From Celeribacter marinus (GTDB lineage: Bacteria > Pseudomonadota > Alphaproteobacteria > Rhodobacterales > Rhodobacteraceae): 64,000 nucleotides of DNA. The DNA is taken from contig NZ_CP012023.1 of NCBI RefSeq assembly GCF_001308265.1, forward strand, positions 2,246,932 to 2,310,931, given 5' to 3'. Of the stretch, positions 35,376 to 44,202 are shown in pieces (positions within the stretch are counted from its first letter, which is position 1; each line of letters opens with the position of its first letter). The notes beneath the pieces were generated by a model. It was not told where the DNA came from. It did not search any database and saw only the letters and a list, made by a program, of their open reading frames with translations. Position numbers and translations under genes: made by a program.

Positions 35376-36435
35376 TGTTGATTTCCACTTAGAAGTGAGC
35401 CGGTTTAGCGAATAATTTCCACTGAGAATTGAGCCATGTGACCCTTCCCCCAGCGCGCTGCGCCACGGGGAGCAATGGAGTGATACACATGGGACTTTTG
35501 AACATAATTCGGCGCATGTCTTTGCGCGAGAAGCTATCGATCCTGGAGATTTCGCGCCGCACCGGTTTGTCGCGCAATACGATCACGAAGAATCTGAACG
35601 CGGGCACGATTGAGCCGCAGTTCACGACGCCAGAGCGGCAAAGCAAGCTTGATCCTTTTGCTGACAAACTGACCGGATGGCTAAAGACGGAGGCGGGCAA
35701 GTCGCGCAAGCAGCGGCGAACATCGAAGCAGCTTTATGAAGATTTGGTGAATCTGGGTTTCACTGGGTCCTACGGTCGTGTGGCCGCATTTGCTCGTGAT
35801 TGGCGGGCCGATCGGCAGCGTGAGCAGCAGACAACAGGGCGCGGAACCTTTGTGCCTCTGACTTTCCGTCCTGGAGAGGCGTTCCAATTCGATTGGAGCG
35901 AGGACTTTGCGGTTCTGGCCGGTGAACGCACCAAACTGCAAGTGGCCCATATCAAGCTATCGCATAGCCGCGCATTCTTGATCCGCGCCTATTTGCTCCA
36001 AACCCATGAGATGCTGTTTGACGCACATTGGCATGGGTTTCGTGTCTTTGGCGGCGTGCCTGAACGTGGCATCTATGACAACATGCGCACCGCCGTTGAC
36101 CGTGTCGGGCGCGGCAAAGAGCGTCAAATCAACATGCGCTTTCTGGCCATGACGAACCACTATGTGTTCGGACCAGAGTTCTGCAACCCGGCGGCTGGAT
36201 GGGAGAAGGGCCAGGTTGAGAAGAATGTCCGGGATGCTCGCCATAGGTTTTGGCAGCCTATGCCCGAGCTTCCCAATCTCGATGCGCTGAATGATTGGCT
36301 AGAGCAGCGTTGCATGGAGATGTGGCATGATATCCCGCATGGCGGAGTGCTCGGCAGTATTGCCGATGTTTGGGCCGCCGAACAGGTGGCGTTGATGCCG
36401 CTGCCCTGCGCCTTCGATGGTTTTGTTGAACACAG
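35376..36435 (+). mobile_element. Truncated IS21-family element (left part only)
   Basis: The left end begins with TGT and has the doubled internal repeats typical of IS21: TTTCCACTTAGAAGTGAGCC (35382-35401) and TTTCCACTGAGAATTGAGCC (35416-35435). The istA gene follows but breaks off at about 36435, where an IS3-type end begins. istB and the right end are missing. Confidence 0.82.
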
Positions 36436-36475
36436 TGTCCGTCGTCAAATAAAATGGGACATCAGAGCGGTTTGA
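35489..36475 (+). pseudogene. istA: IS21-family transposase IstA, 3'-truncated
   Basis: The visible protein is 328 residues from ATG 35489 (MGLLNIIRRMSLREKLSI) against roughly 500 for intact IstA. The N-terminal helix-turn-helix (ISRRTGLSRNTITKNL) and the integrase core (FQFDWSEDFAVL, GIYDNMRTAVD, WEKGQVEKNVRDAR) are present. Similarity ends in DGFVEHS, after which the frame runs into the inserted sequence and stops at 36475 with a foreign tail (VRRQIKWDIRAV). The C-terminal beta domain and istB are lost, so it cannot transpose on its own. Confidence 0.85.
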
Positions 36476-37477
36476 GTTTTGGAGGCTCTGGTACGTTTGT
36501 GTGATTGATTATGCAGCTTGTTTTTGATGTTGCAAGCGGCGTTGGCGGATTGTTTGTTTCTTGATTGTCTCCCTTTCCCTTAGAATGACTTTGTCCCGTC
36601 CGAAGTAGACATCGGCTGGTGTGACGTTGTTCAAACTCTCGTGGTAGCGCTGGTTGTTGTAGTAATCGACGAAGGCCCCGATCTGACGTTCGAGATCGCC
36701 AGGCAGATAGTAATTTTCTAACAGCACCCGGTTTTTCATCGTCTGATGCCAGCGCTCGATCTTGCCCTGCGTTTGCGGGTGAAACGGTGCGCCGCGGACA
36801 TGCGTCATTTTATGATCCTCCAGCCATTCCGCCAGATCACCCGAGATATAGCACGATCTATTGTCACTGAGCAGACGTGGCTTGTGGCGCACGACAGCCT
36901 GGTCGCAGCCGGATGCCGTCAAAGCGAGCTTGATCGTGGCGGTGACGTCATCAGCTCGCATGTTTGTGCAAAGCTTCCATGCGATGATGTAGCGGCTGTA
37001 ATCATCAAGGATCGTGCTGAGGTAATACCAACCCCAGCCGATGATCTTGAAGTAGGTAAAGTCGGTCTGCCACATCTGGTTGATGGCCGTGGTTTTGTCC
37101 GTGAACTCATCAGCGGCCTTGATCACCACATAATCGGGTGCCGTGATCAGGTCGGCTGCTTTCAGAATGCGGTATGCCGATGATTCAGATATAAAATACC
37201 GCTTCTCATCGGTGTATTTGACCGCCAGTTCCCGCGTGGTCAGAGCCTCATGTTCCAGCGCGAACTCAATCAGATCGTCCCGCCTGGCTTGTGGAATGCG
37301 GTTCCAGACAGACCCGGGACGCGGCGAGATCGTCAGGTCGCAGAGATCCAAATCCGCGCCGCTATCCTCAACGGTTTCACAGCTCTTGGCATACCCCGTA
37401 CCGTGGCCGTAGGCTAAATCCGTCCGGGGTAAGGGGAGGCCCGTCCTCAAGCGGGTTTGTGCAACAAAGCCGGTCAA
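36436..37477 (-). pseudogene. IS3-family element remnant with DDE transposase, 5'-truncated
   Basis: An IS3-type terminus begins at 36436 (TGTCCGTCGTCAAATAAAAT), exactly where IstA similarity stops. The transposase frame (36509-37477, minus) carries the DDE core: QTDFTYFK, LLSDNRSCYISGD and GKIERWHQT. The second motif reads DNR where relatives have DNG. Family similarity starts near VWNRIPQARRDDL; the preceding ~55 residues derive from another IS sequence, so the OrfA part and the other terminus are gone. At 37457-37472 the sequence TTTGTGCAACAAAGCC looks like the tip of a further IS. It is probably inactive. Confidence 0.75.
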
Positions 37478-37532
37478 ATGGTGCTGTCAGACGAATGCGA
37501 ACCAGTCTCTGCAAGGGCAATGAAGCTGCCCT

Positions 37533-37850
37533 TTATGCCATGCCCAACTGACGCCACTCAGCGAGAGCGGCAGCGCGGTTAAGCTTGAAGTTTTCTCGGC
37601 TGTAGAGGTGGCGTTCCTGGTTGAAATGATTGTGGACCGAAGAGTGGACGGAGACGAATTTCTGCAAGGTTCGCATGCGCCTAAAGCGGATCATTGCCCG
37701 TTCTCTTCGTCGGAATGGCTGATGTGAATTCTCCGCCCGATTGTTGAGCCAGCGGCCAGTTTCCTGTTTGTCCGCGTTGCCAACGACTTTCATCGCAGCG
37801 CCGTAAGATCGCAGTTTGTCGGTCACGATGACATGTGGCGGACCAACGCA
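37533..37850 (-). pseudogene. IS6-family transposase C-terminal fragment
   Basis: About 105 C-terminal residues of an IS6-type transposase are readable: IVTDKLRSYGAAMKVVGNAD, RWLNNRAENSHQPFRRRERAM, SVHNHFNQERHLYSRENFKLNR and the end AEWRQLG. The open frame extends to 38045, but the upstream part has no similarity, so the N-terminal half with the first catalytic aspartate is missing. It completes the row of broken IS copies at the right end of the element. A possible left terminus GGTGCTGTCAGACG lies near 37481. Confidence 0.75.
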
Positions 37851-38199
37851 ATGCAGCAGCAGAGATCTGTCGTCTGCGCGTATGGCTAGCTTGGCTGTGG
37901 TGAGGCGATCACACACGCGCCGACACGGCACCGCGCGGGTATGCGCGCGGCTATCACAAGGCGCCCACACCTGCCAACTAAATGTTATATTATAACACTC
38001 ATGTAATATATTGACGCACCTGACCGCTGTCTCTTTTGGGTACACTCTTGCTGGGTGTCTCCTGTTTTACACGGTATTGAGTTTTTCACGTTAATGGACA
38101 GTCGTTTTGCGGAGGCTAGAGCTAAAGAAGACAGATCGTTCGCCACATCTGCATCGGCCGGCGCGATCCGCTTTGATCCGTTGGCAGCCGCAATCAAGA

Positions 38200-38219
38200 G
38201 GGGGAAATAAAGGGGGAAG
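38200..38219. repeat. G-rich 20-mer shared with the integrase leader
   Basis: GGGGGAAATAAAGGGGGAAG here and GGGGGAAGAAAAGGGGGAAG at 19532-19551 match at 18 of 20 positions. One copy lies just inside each end of the element (44 bp from the right att copy, 121 bp from the left). They may be arm-type integrase sites or a remnant of an earlier integrase leader. In the left copy the motif also acts as the ribosome site of the integrase gene. Confidence 0.45.
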
Positions 38220-38262
38220 TGATTTTCACATTCCATTTAAAATCAATTACTTAAGTTGATTT

Positions 38263-38278
38263 AATGGCGGAGGCTCAG
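38263..38278. repeat. Right attachment site within tRNA-Ser
   Basis: AATGGCGGAGGCTCAG matches 19396-19411 exactly. It covers the encoded CCA, discriminator and acceptor 3' strand of tRNA-Ser, so integration left the tRNA gene whole. Confidence 0.88.
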
Positions 38279-38354
38279 GGATTCGAACCCTGGGGACGCT
38301 TTCACGCCCGTCGGTTTTCAAGACCGGTGCATTCGACCACTCTGCCAAGCCTCC
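38265..38354 (-). tRNA. tRNA-Ser (UGA anticodon)
   Basis: The gene is 90 bases on the minus strand including the encoded CCA. The acceptor stem pairs GGAGGCT (5') with AGCCTCC (3'); the D arm has GCAGAGTGGTCGAATGC. The anticodon loop CTTGAAA gives UGA, reading UCA codons. A long variable arm typical of serine tRNAs is present, and the T loop is GTTCGAATC. Its 3' end is the integration target of the element. The gene remains intact. Confidence 0.95.
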
Positions 38355-38619
38355 GACGAGATGGGGTTTAGCGGCCTCATTGCGATTCTAAAAGCCCATC
38401 TTGCATTGTTTGTTGAACTCATTTCACCGCGCCCCCAAACGACGACCTGCTGAATTTCGCGCATTGGCCGTTGCGGGGCTTTCCTCAGCCCCGCCATGTG
38501 GTTAGAGTACGCGCAAAGCCCATGTTGGGTGTAGGATGTGCCGTGCATACCTGCCCAAAACGGCGACGAGCAATTATAACGCGCCGAACGCGCGAAACGG
38601 GATCAAGGGGCACACGCAC

Positions 38620-39534
38620 ATGGCAACTATGGGCAAAACCATGGGAACAAAAACGGGCACAGCGCGCAAAATAGCGCTTTTGCTCGCAGGAACGGTTGCA
38701 CTCACCGCGTGCGAAGGCGGGCAGATGTCAGGCTTTTTTGACACGATGAAGCCTAAGGCGTCGACAGACGCAAATACGCCCCCAACCGCCGCAACGTCCG
38801 CCAAACTGGTCGAGCGCGATGTCGAAGCCCCCGATGTGTTCCAAGTCACGGACAAAGGCCTGTGGGACGGACGCCCCTCACTTGGTGGGGTTTGGGTCGC
38901 ACATTCATCCGTCACGGACCCCGAACGTGTGATCATTCGCAACACCAAAAACGGCAAGTTCGTCATCGGCGCGCTGTTCAAACGCGAAGCGACATCACCT
39001 GGCCCCGAGGTTCAGGTGTCATCTGACGCCGCCGAGGCCCTTGGCATGTTGGCGGGATCTCCGGTTGAATTGAACGTCACGGCACTGCGCCGCGAGGAAG
39101 TTGCCGTAGCGCCCCCCGCGCCTCAGGTCGATATGATTGATGCGCCAGATGCGATTGCGGCTACGCCACTTGACCCGATTGCGGATGCCGCGGCGGTCCT
39201 TGATGCGCTTGACGCCCCAGCGATGACGCCAACCGCGCCGATCGCGGCACCAACTGCACCGCGCCCCAAACCCGCCGCCGCGCCAAAGCCCACATCGTCG
39301 CTGGATAAATCCTACATCCAGATCGGTATTTTCTCTGTTCAAGAGAACGCCAATCGCACCAAGGAAATGCTGGCCAGCCAAGGCCTCGTGGCGACAATCA
39401 AGACGGGCGAAAGTGCGGGCAAATCATTCTGGCGCGTTGTTGTCGGCCCCGCCACAAATGCGACTGAACGCAGAACGCTTCTCACAAATGTGAAGAAAGC
39501 GGGCTTCACAGACGCCTATGCCGTCACGCACTAA
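38620..39534 (+). CDS. SPOR-domain lipoprotein
   Basis: The 304-residue protein starts at ATG 38620 with a lipoprotein signal ending in the lipobox LTAC (residues ~28-31), so it is lipid-anchored in the envelope. The middle has a folded region (LWDGRPSLGGVWVAHSS, VIIRNTKNGKFVIGALF) similar to RlpA-like barrels. A long Ala/Pro-rich linker follows, then a C-terminal SPOR domain (SYIQIGIFSVQENANRTKEML, FWRVVVGP). SPOR domains bind denuded peptidoglycan at the septum. It lies 74 bp before a D,D-carboxypeptidase gene, which fits a cell-wall role. Confidence 0.85.
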   Translation: MATMGKTMGTKTGTARKIALLLAGTVALTACEGGQMSGFFDTMKPKASTDANTPPTAATSAKLVERDVEAPDVFQVTDKGLWDGRPSLGGVWVAHSSVTDPERVIIRNTKNGKFVIGALFKREATSPGPEVQVSSDAAEALGMLAGSPVELNVTALRREEVAVAPPAPQVDMIDAPDAIAATPLDPIADAAAVLDALDAPAMTPTAPIAAPTAPRPKPAAAPKPTSSLDKSYIQIGIFSVQENANRTKEMLASQGLVATIKTGESAGKSFWRVVVGPATNATERRTLLTNVKKAGFTDAYAVTH

Positions 39535-39607
39535 TACGGTGAACACGCGCTGCCACTCGGCGGCGCGCCCTTGCCCCATACGGCCCAAGCAAAGGACAAA
39601 CTGCCCG

Positions 39608-40786
39608 ATGTTGCGCTTTTTCGCCCGCCTACCTCGCCTGATCCTCATAACCACAACGTTTGCGCTCGCCTGTGCGACTGCGGCAACGGCGTTTGAAACC
39701 CGTGCGCGGGCGGCATGGGTCTATGACCTGTCGACGCAGACGGTTTTGATGTCAAAAGAGGCGCAAACGCCCCTGCCCCCAGCATCGATGTCCAAATTGA
39801 TGACAATGAACATGTTGTTCGAGGCCCTGCGTGACGGGCGCGTCACCCTTGATACACAGTTTTCGGTGTCGACACGAGCCAAGGAAATGGGCGGCTCCAC
39901 CATGTTTCTCAACGAGACTGACCGCCCCACGGTTGAGGAGTTGATCCAAGGGATCATCGTGCTGTCAGGCAATGACGCCTGTGTGACCGTCGCGGAAGGC
40001 CTTGCAGGGACCGAGGATAATTTCGCCCGCTTGATGAATGACCGCGCCAAAGAAATCGGCATGACCAACTCGACCTTTGCCAATGCAAGCGGGTGGCCGA
40101 ACCCCGCGCAGCGCATGTCAATGGAAGATCTGGGCGTTTTGGCCACACGTCTGATTACCGAGTTTCCCGAGTATTACGGCTACTTTGGTCAGCGCGAATT
40201 CCCCTATGACAACCGCGCACCGCAAAACAAGAACAACCGCAACCCGCTTTTAAGGCTTGGCATTGGCGCAGACGGTCTAAAGACGGGCCACACCCAAGAG
40301 GCGGGATACGGCCTTGTTGGATCAGCGACCCAAGGGACGCGCCGCATTGTGTTCGTCATCACTGGGCTCGACTCCGAAGCCGAGCGCGCCCAAGAGGCAG
40401 AGCGGGTTGTGAACTGGGCCTTTCGTCAATTCGTCGAAAAACCCATAGCCGATGAGGGCCACGAATTTGCCCGTGCGCCGGTTTGGATGGGCAGCGAAAG
40501 TGACGTTGGACTGGTCGCACCGCGCGCCATGAGCTTGTTGTTGCCCGGATCGCAACTGGATGGATTGACGGCCCATGTCGTCTATACAGGCCCACTTGAG
40601 GCACCATTTCAACAAGGCGATATGCTTGCCGAGTTGGTGATTGAACGCGACGATCTCCCCGAGGCCCGCTTGCCCCTTGTCGCGGATCGCACCGTGGAGC
40701 GCGGCGGTATCGGCCCGCGCCTGCGCACGGCCGCCACGGTTTTGCGCCGCAAACTCGAAGGACAGGCCGTTTCGGCCGAGCAATAA
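39608..40786 (+). CDS. dacC: D-alanyl-D-alanine carboxypeptidase (PBP5/6 family, peptidase S11)
   Basis: It removes the terminal D-alanine from peptidoglycan pentapeptides in the periplasm. The protein is 392 residues from ATG 39608 with a signal peptide (to about ATAATA). The penicillin-binding motifs are complete: SxxK S60-M-S-K63, SxN S120-G-N122 and KTG K225-T-G227. A C-terminal beta-rich domain (~residues 290-365) and a basic helix at the end (RTAATVLRRKLEG) may hold it to the membrane. It is followed after six bases by tmk. The symbol marks the family; PBP5 and PBP6 types are not separated here. Confidence 0.9.
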   Translation: MLRFFARLPRLILITTTFALACATAATAFETRARAAWVYDLSTQTVLMSKEAQTPLPPASMSKLMTMNMLFEALRDGRVTLDTQFSVSTRAKEMGGSTMFLNETDRPTVEELIQGIIVLSGNDACVTVAEGLAGTEDNFARLMNDRAKEIGMTNSTFANASGWPNPAQRMSMEDLGVLATRLITEFPEYYGYFGQREFPYDNRAPQNKNNRNPLLRLGIGADGLKTGHTQEAGYGLVGSATQGTRRIVFVITGLDSEAERAQEAERVVNWAFRQFVEKPIADEGHEFARAPVWMGSESDVGLVAPRAMSLLLPGSQLDGLTAHVVYTGPLEAPFQQGDMLAELVIERDDLPEARLPLVADRTVERGGIGPRLRTAATVLRRKLEGQAVSAEQ

Positions 40787-40792
40787 TCCGAC

Positions 40793-41425
40793 ATGTTCAT
40801 TACACTTGAAGGCATCGACGGGTCTGGAAAATCCACACAAGCCCGTCTTTTGGCGGCGATGCTTGAGGCGCAGGGCATCAAGGTTGTATTGACCCGCGAA
40901 CCGGGCGGCTCAAAGGGTGCCGAAGAAATTCGGACACTTGTGCTTGAGGGCGATCCGGATCGTTGGTCTGCCGAGACGGAGATTTTGCTCTTCACCGCAG
41001 CGCGGCGCGACCATCTGGAAAAGACAATCCGCCCCGCATTGGCAGCCGGACATGTCGTAATTTGCGACCGTTTTGCCGATAGCACACGCGTATTCCAAGG
41101 TGTCACACGCGGCGATCTCCAAGATAAGGTGAATTTGTTGCATGAGGCGATGATTGGCGTTGAGCCCGACTTGACCTTGTTGTTCGACATGGACCCGACC
41201 ATAGGACTGTCACGGGCCAAATCGCGCCAGACCGCAGAAGAGCGGTTTGAGGATTTCGGGGCTGATTTTCAAATCAAAGTGCGCGCCGCATTTCTGGAAC
41301 TGGCCGCTGTTCATCCGCGCTTTGCCCTGATCGATGCGGGGCGTTCCATTGATGCAATCGCCGCAGACGTGGCGCAGGTTGTCACCGCACGCCTCGCCAA
41401 GCACCGCACACAGGCCCACGCATGA
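40793..41425 (+). CDS. tmk: Thymidylate kinase
   Basis: It phosphorylates dTMP to dTDP. The 210-residue protein starts with FITLEGIDGSGKST (P-loop) and has TREPGGSKGAEEIR, the DRFADSTRVFQG motif and LFDMDPTIGLSRAKSR. Size and motifs are standard. The stop overlaps holB by four bases, a usual arrangement in alphaproteobacteria. Confidence 0.95.
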   Translation: MFITLEGIDGSGKSTQARLLAAMLEAQGIKVVLTREPGGSKGAEEIRTLVLEGDPDRWSAETEILLFTAARRDHLEKTIRPALAAGHVVICDRFADSTRVFQGVTRGDLQDKVNLLHEAMIGVEPDLTLLFDMDPTIGLSRAKSRQTAEERFEDFGADFQIKVRAAFLELAAVHPRFALIDAGRSIDAIAADVAQVVTARLAKHRTQAHA

Positions 41426-42582
41426 GAGCGCCCGTGGGCGACATGGAACTGCCTCCCGAGGCCGACCGCACCGCCGGCGCGCCGCATCCGCGCGAGACCT
41501 TGCACTTGTTTGGACAAACGGCAGCAGAGACCGATTTTCTGGATGCGTTCAACGCGGACCGCTTGCACCATGCGTGGCTCATCACGGGACCGAAGGGCGT
41601 TGGCAAAGCCACCTTGGCGTGGCGCATTGCGCGGTTCTTGTTGGATCGTCCCATTGATGCGGGCCATGATGGCGGCATGTTCGGGGACGCGATTGCCCGA
41701 CCAAACGCCGACACATTGCAGATCGGTTACGACACCCCCGTATATCGGCGCTCCGCGCAATTGGCCGAGCCGCGTCTGTGCCTTGTGCGCCGCGCGTGGG
41801 ACGCCAAAAAAGGCAAACATGCCGCCCAAATTTCGGTCGACGAAGTGCGCAAGCTGAATTCATTTTTCCACATGTCCGCAGCAGACGGCGGACGGCGCGT
41901 GGTGATTGTCGATGCCGCCGACGAACTGAACGTTTCGGCGGCCAATGCGTTGTTAAAAACGCTCGAAGAGCCGCCAAAAGATGCGTTTCTTTTGCTCGTG
42001 TCCCATCAGCCCTCGCGCTTGTTGCCCACCATCCGAAGCCGGTGCCGCGAATTGCGCCTTGGCCCACTTGATCCCGAAAATCTCGCACAAGCCCTTGACG
42101 CGGCGGGGTTTGATGCCGCAGATCGCACTGACGCGCTTGCCGAATTGGCGGGCGGCTCAGTGGGAGAGGCGTTGCGATTGACCAATCAAGACGGGATAGA
42201 GACCTACGCGGAACTCATCGCGCTGTTTTCCAAAATGCCCCAGTTCGAGCGCCCACGCGCCCTCAAACTCGCCGAAAGCTGTGTCGGAGCGGCCAATGTG
42301 GCGCGCTACGATTTGGTGGTTGGCCTCATGGATAAATTCCTCATTCGCTTGGCGCGCTCTGGCGCGGGACGCCCACCCCTTGTGGAGGCGGCAAACGGCG
42401 AGGCCGCGTTGATGGTGCGACTGGCCCCCGAGGGCCAAGCGGCCAAAGCATGGGCAGTTTTGCAACAGACCTTATCGGCACGCGCCGCCCACGCAAAGGC
42501 CGTCAACCTTGACCCCGCCGCGCTGATCCTTGATATGATATTCGAGATCAACGACACGGCGTCGCGCGTGGCCGCCCCGTAG
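41422..42582 (+). CDS. holB: DNA polymerase III subunit delta'
   Basis: The 386-residue clamp-loader subunit has an N-terminal AAA+ module with WLITGPKGVGKAT. The sensor-like SAADGGRRVVIVDAADELN and ANALLKTLEEPPKDAFLLLVSHQPSRLLPTI stretches are hallmarks of delta'. It forms part of the clamp loader with gamma/tau and delta. It lies in a tmk-holB-tatD-MBL row that is widely kept in alphaproteobacteria, with ATGA overlap with tmk. Confidence 0.92.
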   Translation: MRAPVGDMELPPEADRTAGAPHPRETLHLFGQTAAETDFLDAFNADRLHHAWLITGPKGVGKATLAWRIARFLLDRPIDAGHDGGMFGDAIARPNADTLQIGYDTPVYRRSAQLAEPRLCLVRRAWDAKKGKHAAQISVDEVRKLNSFFHMSAADGGRRVVIVDAADELNVSAANALLKTLEEPPKDAFLLLVSHQPSRLLPTIRSRCRELRLGPLDPENLAQALDAAGFDAADRTDALAELAGGSVGEALRLTNQDGIETYAELIALFSKMPQFERPRALKLAESCVGAANVARYDLVVGLMDKFLIRLARSGAGRPPLVEAANGEAALMVRLAPEGQAAKAWAVLQQTLSARAAHAKAVNLDPAALILDMIFEINDTASRVAAP

Positions 42583-42624
42583 AGGCCCGCACAGACGCCC
42601 AAGACCAACAGGCGCTTTAAACCC

Positions 42625-43410
42625 ATGCTCCCGACCCTCACTGACAGCCATTGCCATCTCGATTTTCCAGATTTTGACACCGAGCGTGACGCCGTTGTGC
42701 AACGCGCGTTGGACGCGGGTGTCAAACGCATGGTGACAATCTGCACCAAGCTCAAAAACGCGGATCAGGTACGTGCGATATCAGAGCAATACGCGCCGGT
42801 ATTTTGGGCCGCAGGCACGCATCCGATGTCGGTGGCGGACGAGCCTATGGCGACCCTCGACGCGCTTTTGACACTCGCCAAGCATCCCAAGTTTGTGGGC
42901 ATCGGCGAGACGGGTCTGGATTATCACTACACCGCCGAGAGTGCGCAAAAGCAACAAGAGAGCCTCAGACTTCATATCGAAGCGGCCCGTCAAACGGGCT
43001 TGCCGCTGATCATTCACGCCCGCGCAGCCGATGACGACATGGCGCGGATTTTGACCGAAGAGCACAACGCGGGCGCCTATACCTGCGTCATGCATTGTTT
43101 TTCCTCGTCGCGCGAACTGGGTCAGGCCGCGCTTGATCTGGGGTTTTACCTGTCGATGTCGGGTATCACCACATTCCCGAAATCCGAGGAGCTGCGCGAG
43201 ATTTTCCGCGCCGTGCCTCGCGACCGTATTTTGGTGGAAACTGACAGTCCCTATCTGGCCCCCCCGCCCCATCGCGGTCGCCGCAACGAGCCGTCTTATG
43301 TAGCGCACACCGCCGCCAAAGCGGCCGAAACGTTTGGGATGGAATTAGCCGACCTCGCGACACAGACCGAAGCCAATTTTGACCGCCTGTTCACCAAGGC
43401 GCGCCTATGA
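42625..43410 (+). CDS. tatD: TatD-family metal-dependent deoxyribonuclease
   Basis: The 261-residue TIM-barrel hydrolase has the metal-site motifs TDSHCHLDF at the N-terminus, GIGETGLDYHY, LIIHARAADDD, VMHCFSSS and LVETDSPYLAPPPHRG. Family members (TatD/YcfH/YjjV) are 3'-5' exonucleases or related hydrolases. The stop overlaps the next gene by four bases (ATGA). It is closest to YcfH-like proteins, which are commonly encoded beside holB. Confidence 0.9.
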   Translation: MLPTLTDSHCHLDFPDFDTERDAVVQRALDAGVKRMVTICTKLKNADQVRAISEQYAPVFWAAGTHPMSVADEPMATLDALLTLAKHPKFVGIGETGLDYHYTAESAQKQQESLRLHIEAARQTGLPLIIHARAADDDMARILTEEHNAGAYTCVMHCFSSSRELGQAALDLGFYLSMSGITTFPKSEELREIFRAVPRDRILVETDSPYLAPPPHRGRRNEPSYVAHTAAKAAETFGMELADLATQTEANFDRLFTKARL

Positions 43411-44201
43411 GCCTGCGCTTTACCATATTGGGCTGTGGCTCATCGGGGGGCGTGCCGCGCATCGGCGGGCTTTGGGGGGCATGCGATCCAAGTAACCCCA
43501 AAAACCGCCGCCAACGCTGTTCGGCACTGGTTGAGCGCACAGGGCCAAACGGCACCACAACCGTATTGATAGACACCTCGCCCGACATGCGTGCACAGCT
43601 TTTGCAAGCCGAGGTGGCACGTCTTGACGGGGTCATTTATACCCACCCCCATGCCGATCACGTCCACGGGCTGGACGATCTGCGCCAAGTCGCTTTTTTG
43701 ATGAAAGACCGGATCAAGGTCTGGGCGGACAGTGAAACAGAGAACGACCTGATCTCGCGCTTTGGCTACGCCTTTGTACAGCCGCATGGCTCGGACTATC
43801 CGCCGATCCTTGATCTGCATGCAATACGCGGCCCTGTTACAATCGACGGTCCGGGCGGTCCAATTACGCTTACTCCGATCCCCGTGCAACACGGACGGAT
43901 TACGGCGCTCGGGTTTCGCATCGGCGATCTAGCCTATGTGCCGGACGTGTCGGATATTTCAGAGGACAGTTTTGCGCTTTTGGCGGGGTTGGAGCATTTC
44001 GTGATCGACGCGCTACGGTATACGCCGCACTCATCGCACGCGCATGTGGCCCGCACATTGGAGTGGATTGAGCGCCTACGGCCATCACGGGCAATCATCA
44101 CCAACATGCACATCGACCTCGACTATGAGACGCTAGATCGCGAGACCCCCGATCATGTCACCCCTGCCTATGACGGCATGACCATCGCGTTCGGAGACTG
44201 A
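43407..44201 (+). CDS. MBL-fold metal-dependent hydrolase (PhnP-like)
   Basis: The 264-residue metallo-beta-lactamase fold protein has CGSSGGVPRIGGLWGACD near its start, the zinc motif THPHADHVHGLDDLR, PVQHGRITALGFRIGD and ITNMHIDLDYE. The nearest family is PhnP-like cyclic phosphodiesterases, but the gene here is in the holB-tatD row and not in a phosphonate locus, so its substrate is unknown. Its start overlaps tatD, and one base separates its stop from the transporter start. Confidence 0.87.
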   Translation: MSLRFTILGCGSSGGVPRIGGLWGACDPSNPKNRRQRCSALVERTGPNGTTTVLIDTSPDMRAQLLQAEVARLDGVIYTHPHADHVHGLDDLRQVAFLMKDRIKVWADSETENDLISRFGYAFVQPHGSDYPPILDLHAIRGPVTIDGPGGPITLTPIPVQHGRITALGFRIGDLAYVPDVSDISEDSFALLAGLEHFVIDALRYTPHSSHAHVARTLEWIERLRPSRAIITNMHIDLDYETLDRETPDHVTPAYDGMTIAFGD

Positions 44202-44202
44202 C

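Larger units (their letters stand above)
19396..38278. mobile_element. Integrative element in tRNA-Ser(UGA), P4-like replication core with sugar-catabolism cargo
   Basis: The element is bounded by a perfect 16-bp direct repeat (19396-19411 and 38263-38278), the right copy being the 3' end of tRNA-Ser. Just inside the left copy is a P4-type integrase, then AlpA, a prim-pol/helicase and an iteron array (to about 24.6 kb). The cargo spans 24.85-35.3 kb: ABC importer, DhaK, DhaL, aldo/keto reductase, LacI regulator and FGGY kinase. Broken IS21, IS3 and IS6 copies fill the right end. Size is about 18.9 kb. No relaxase, conjugation or capsid genes are visible, so transfer would need a helper. Whether all of it moved in one step is inference; the IS-rich right end may record later insertions. 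Confidence 0.85.

Noticed and set aside
37983-37995. Palindrome GTTATATTATAAC as an operator or IS end
   Set aside because: It is a short AT-only style palindrome in an AT-rich junction, with no matching second copy.
38094-38210. 38-codon plus-strand frame near the right att site
   Set aside because: There is no convincing ribosome site or similarity; it may be a decayed gene end but cannot be supported.
37985-38236. 83-codon minus-strand open frame beside tRNA-Ser
   Set aside because: It has no similarity and spans the junction between IS remnants and the element end.
19396-38278. Classifying the element as an integrative conjugative element or prophage
   Set aside because: No relaxase, type IV coupling or secretion genes, and no capsid, portal or terminase genes were found between the att copies.
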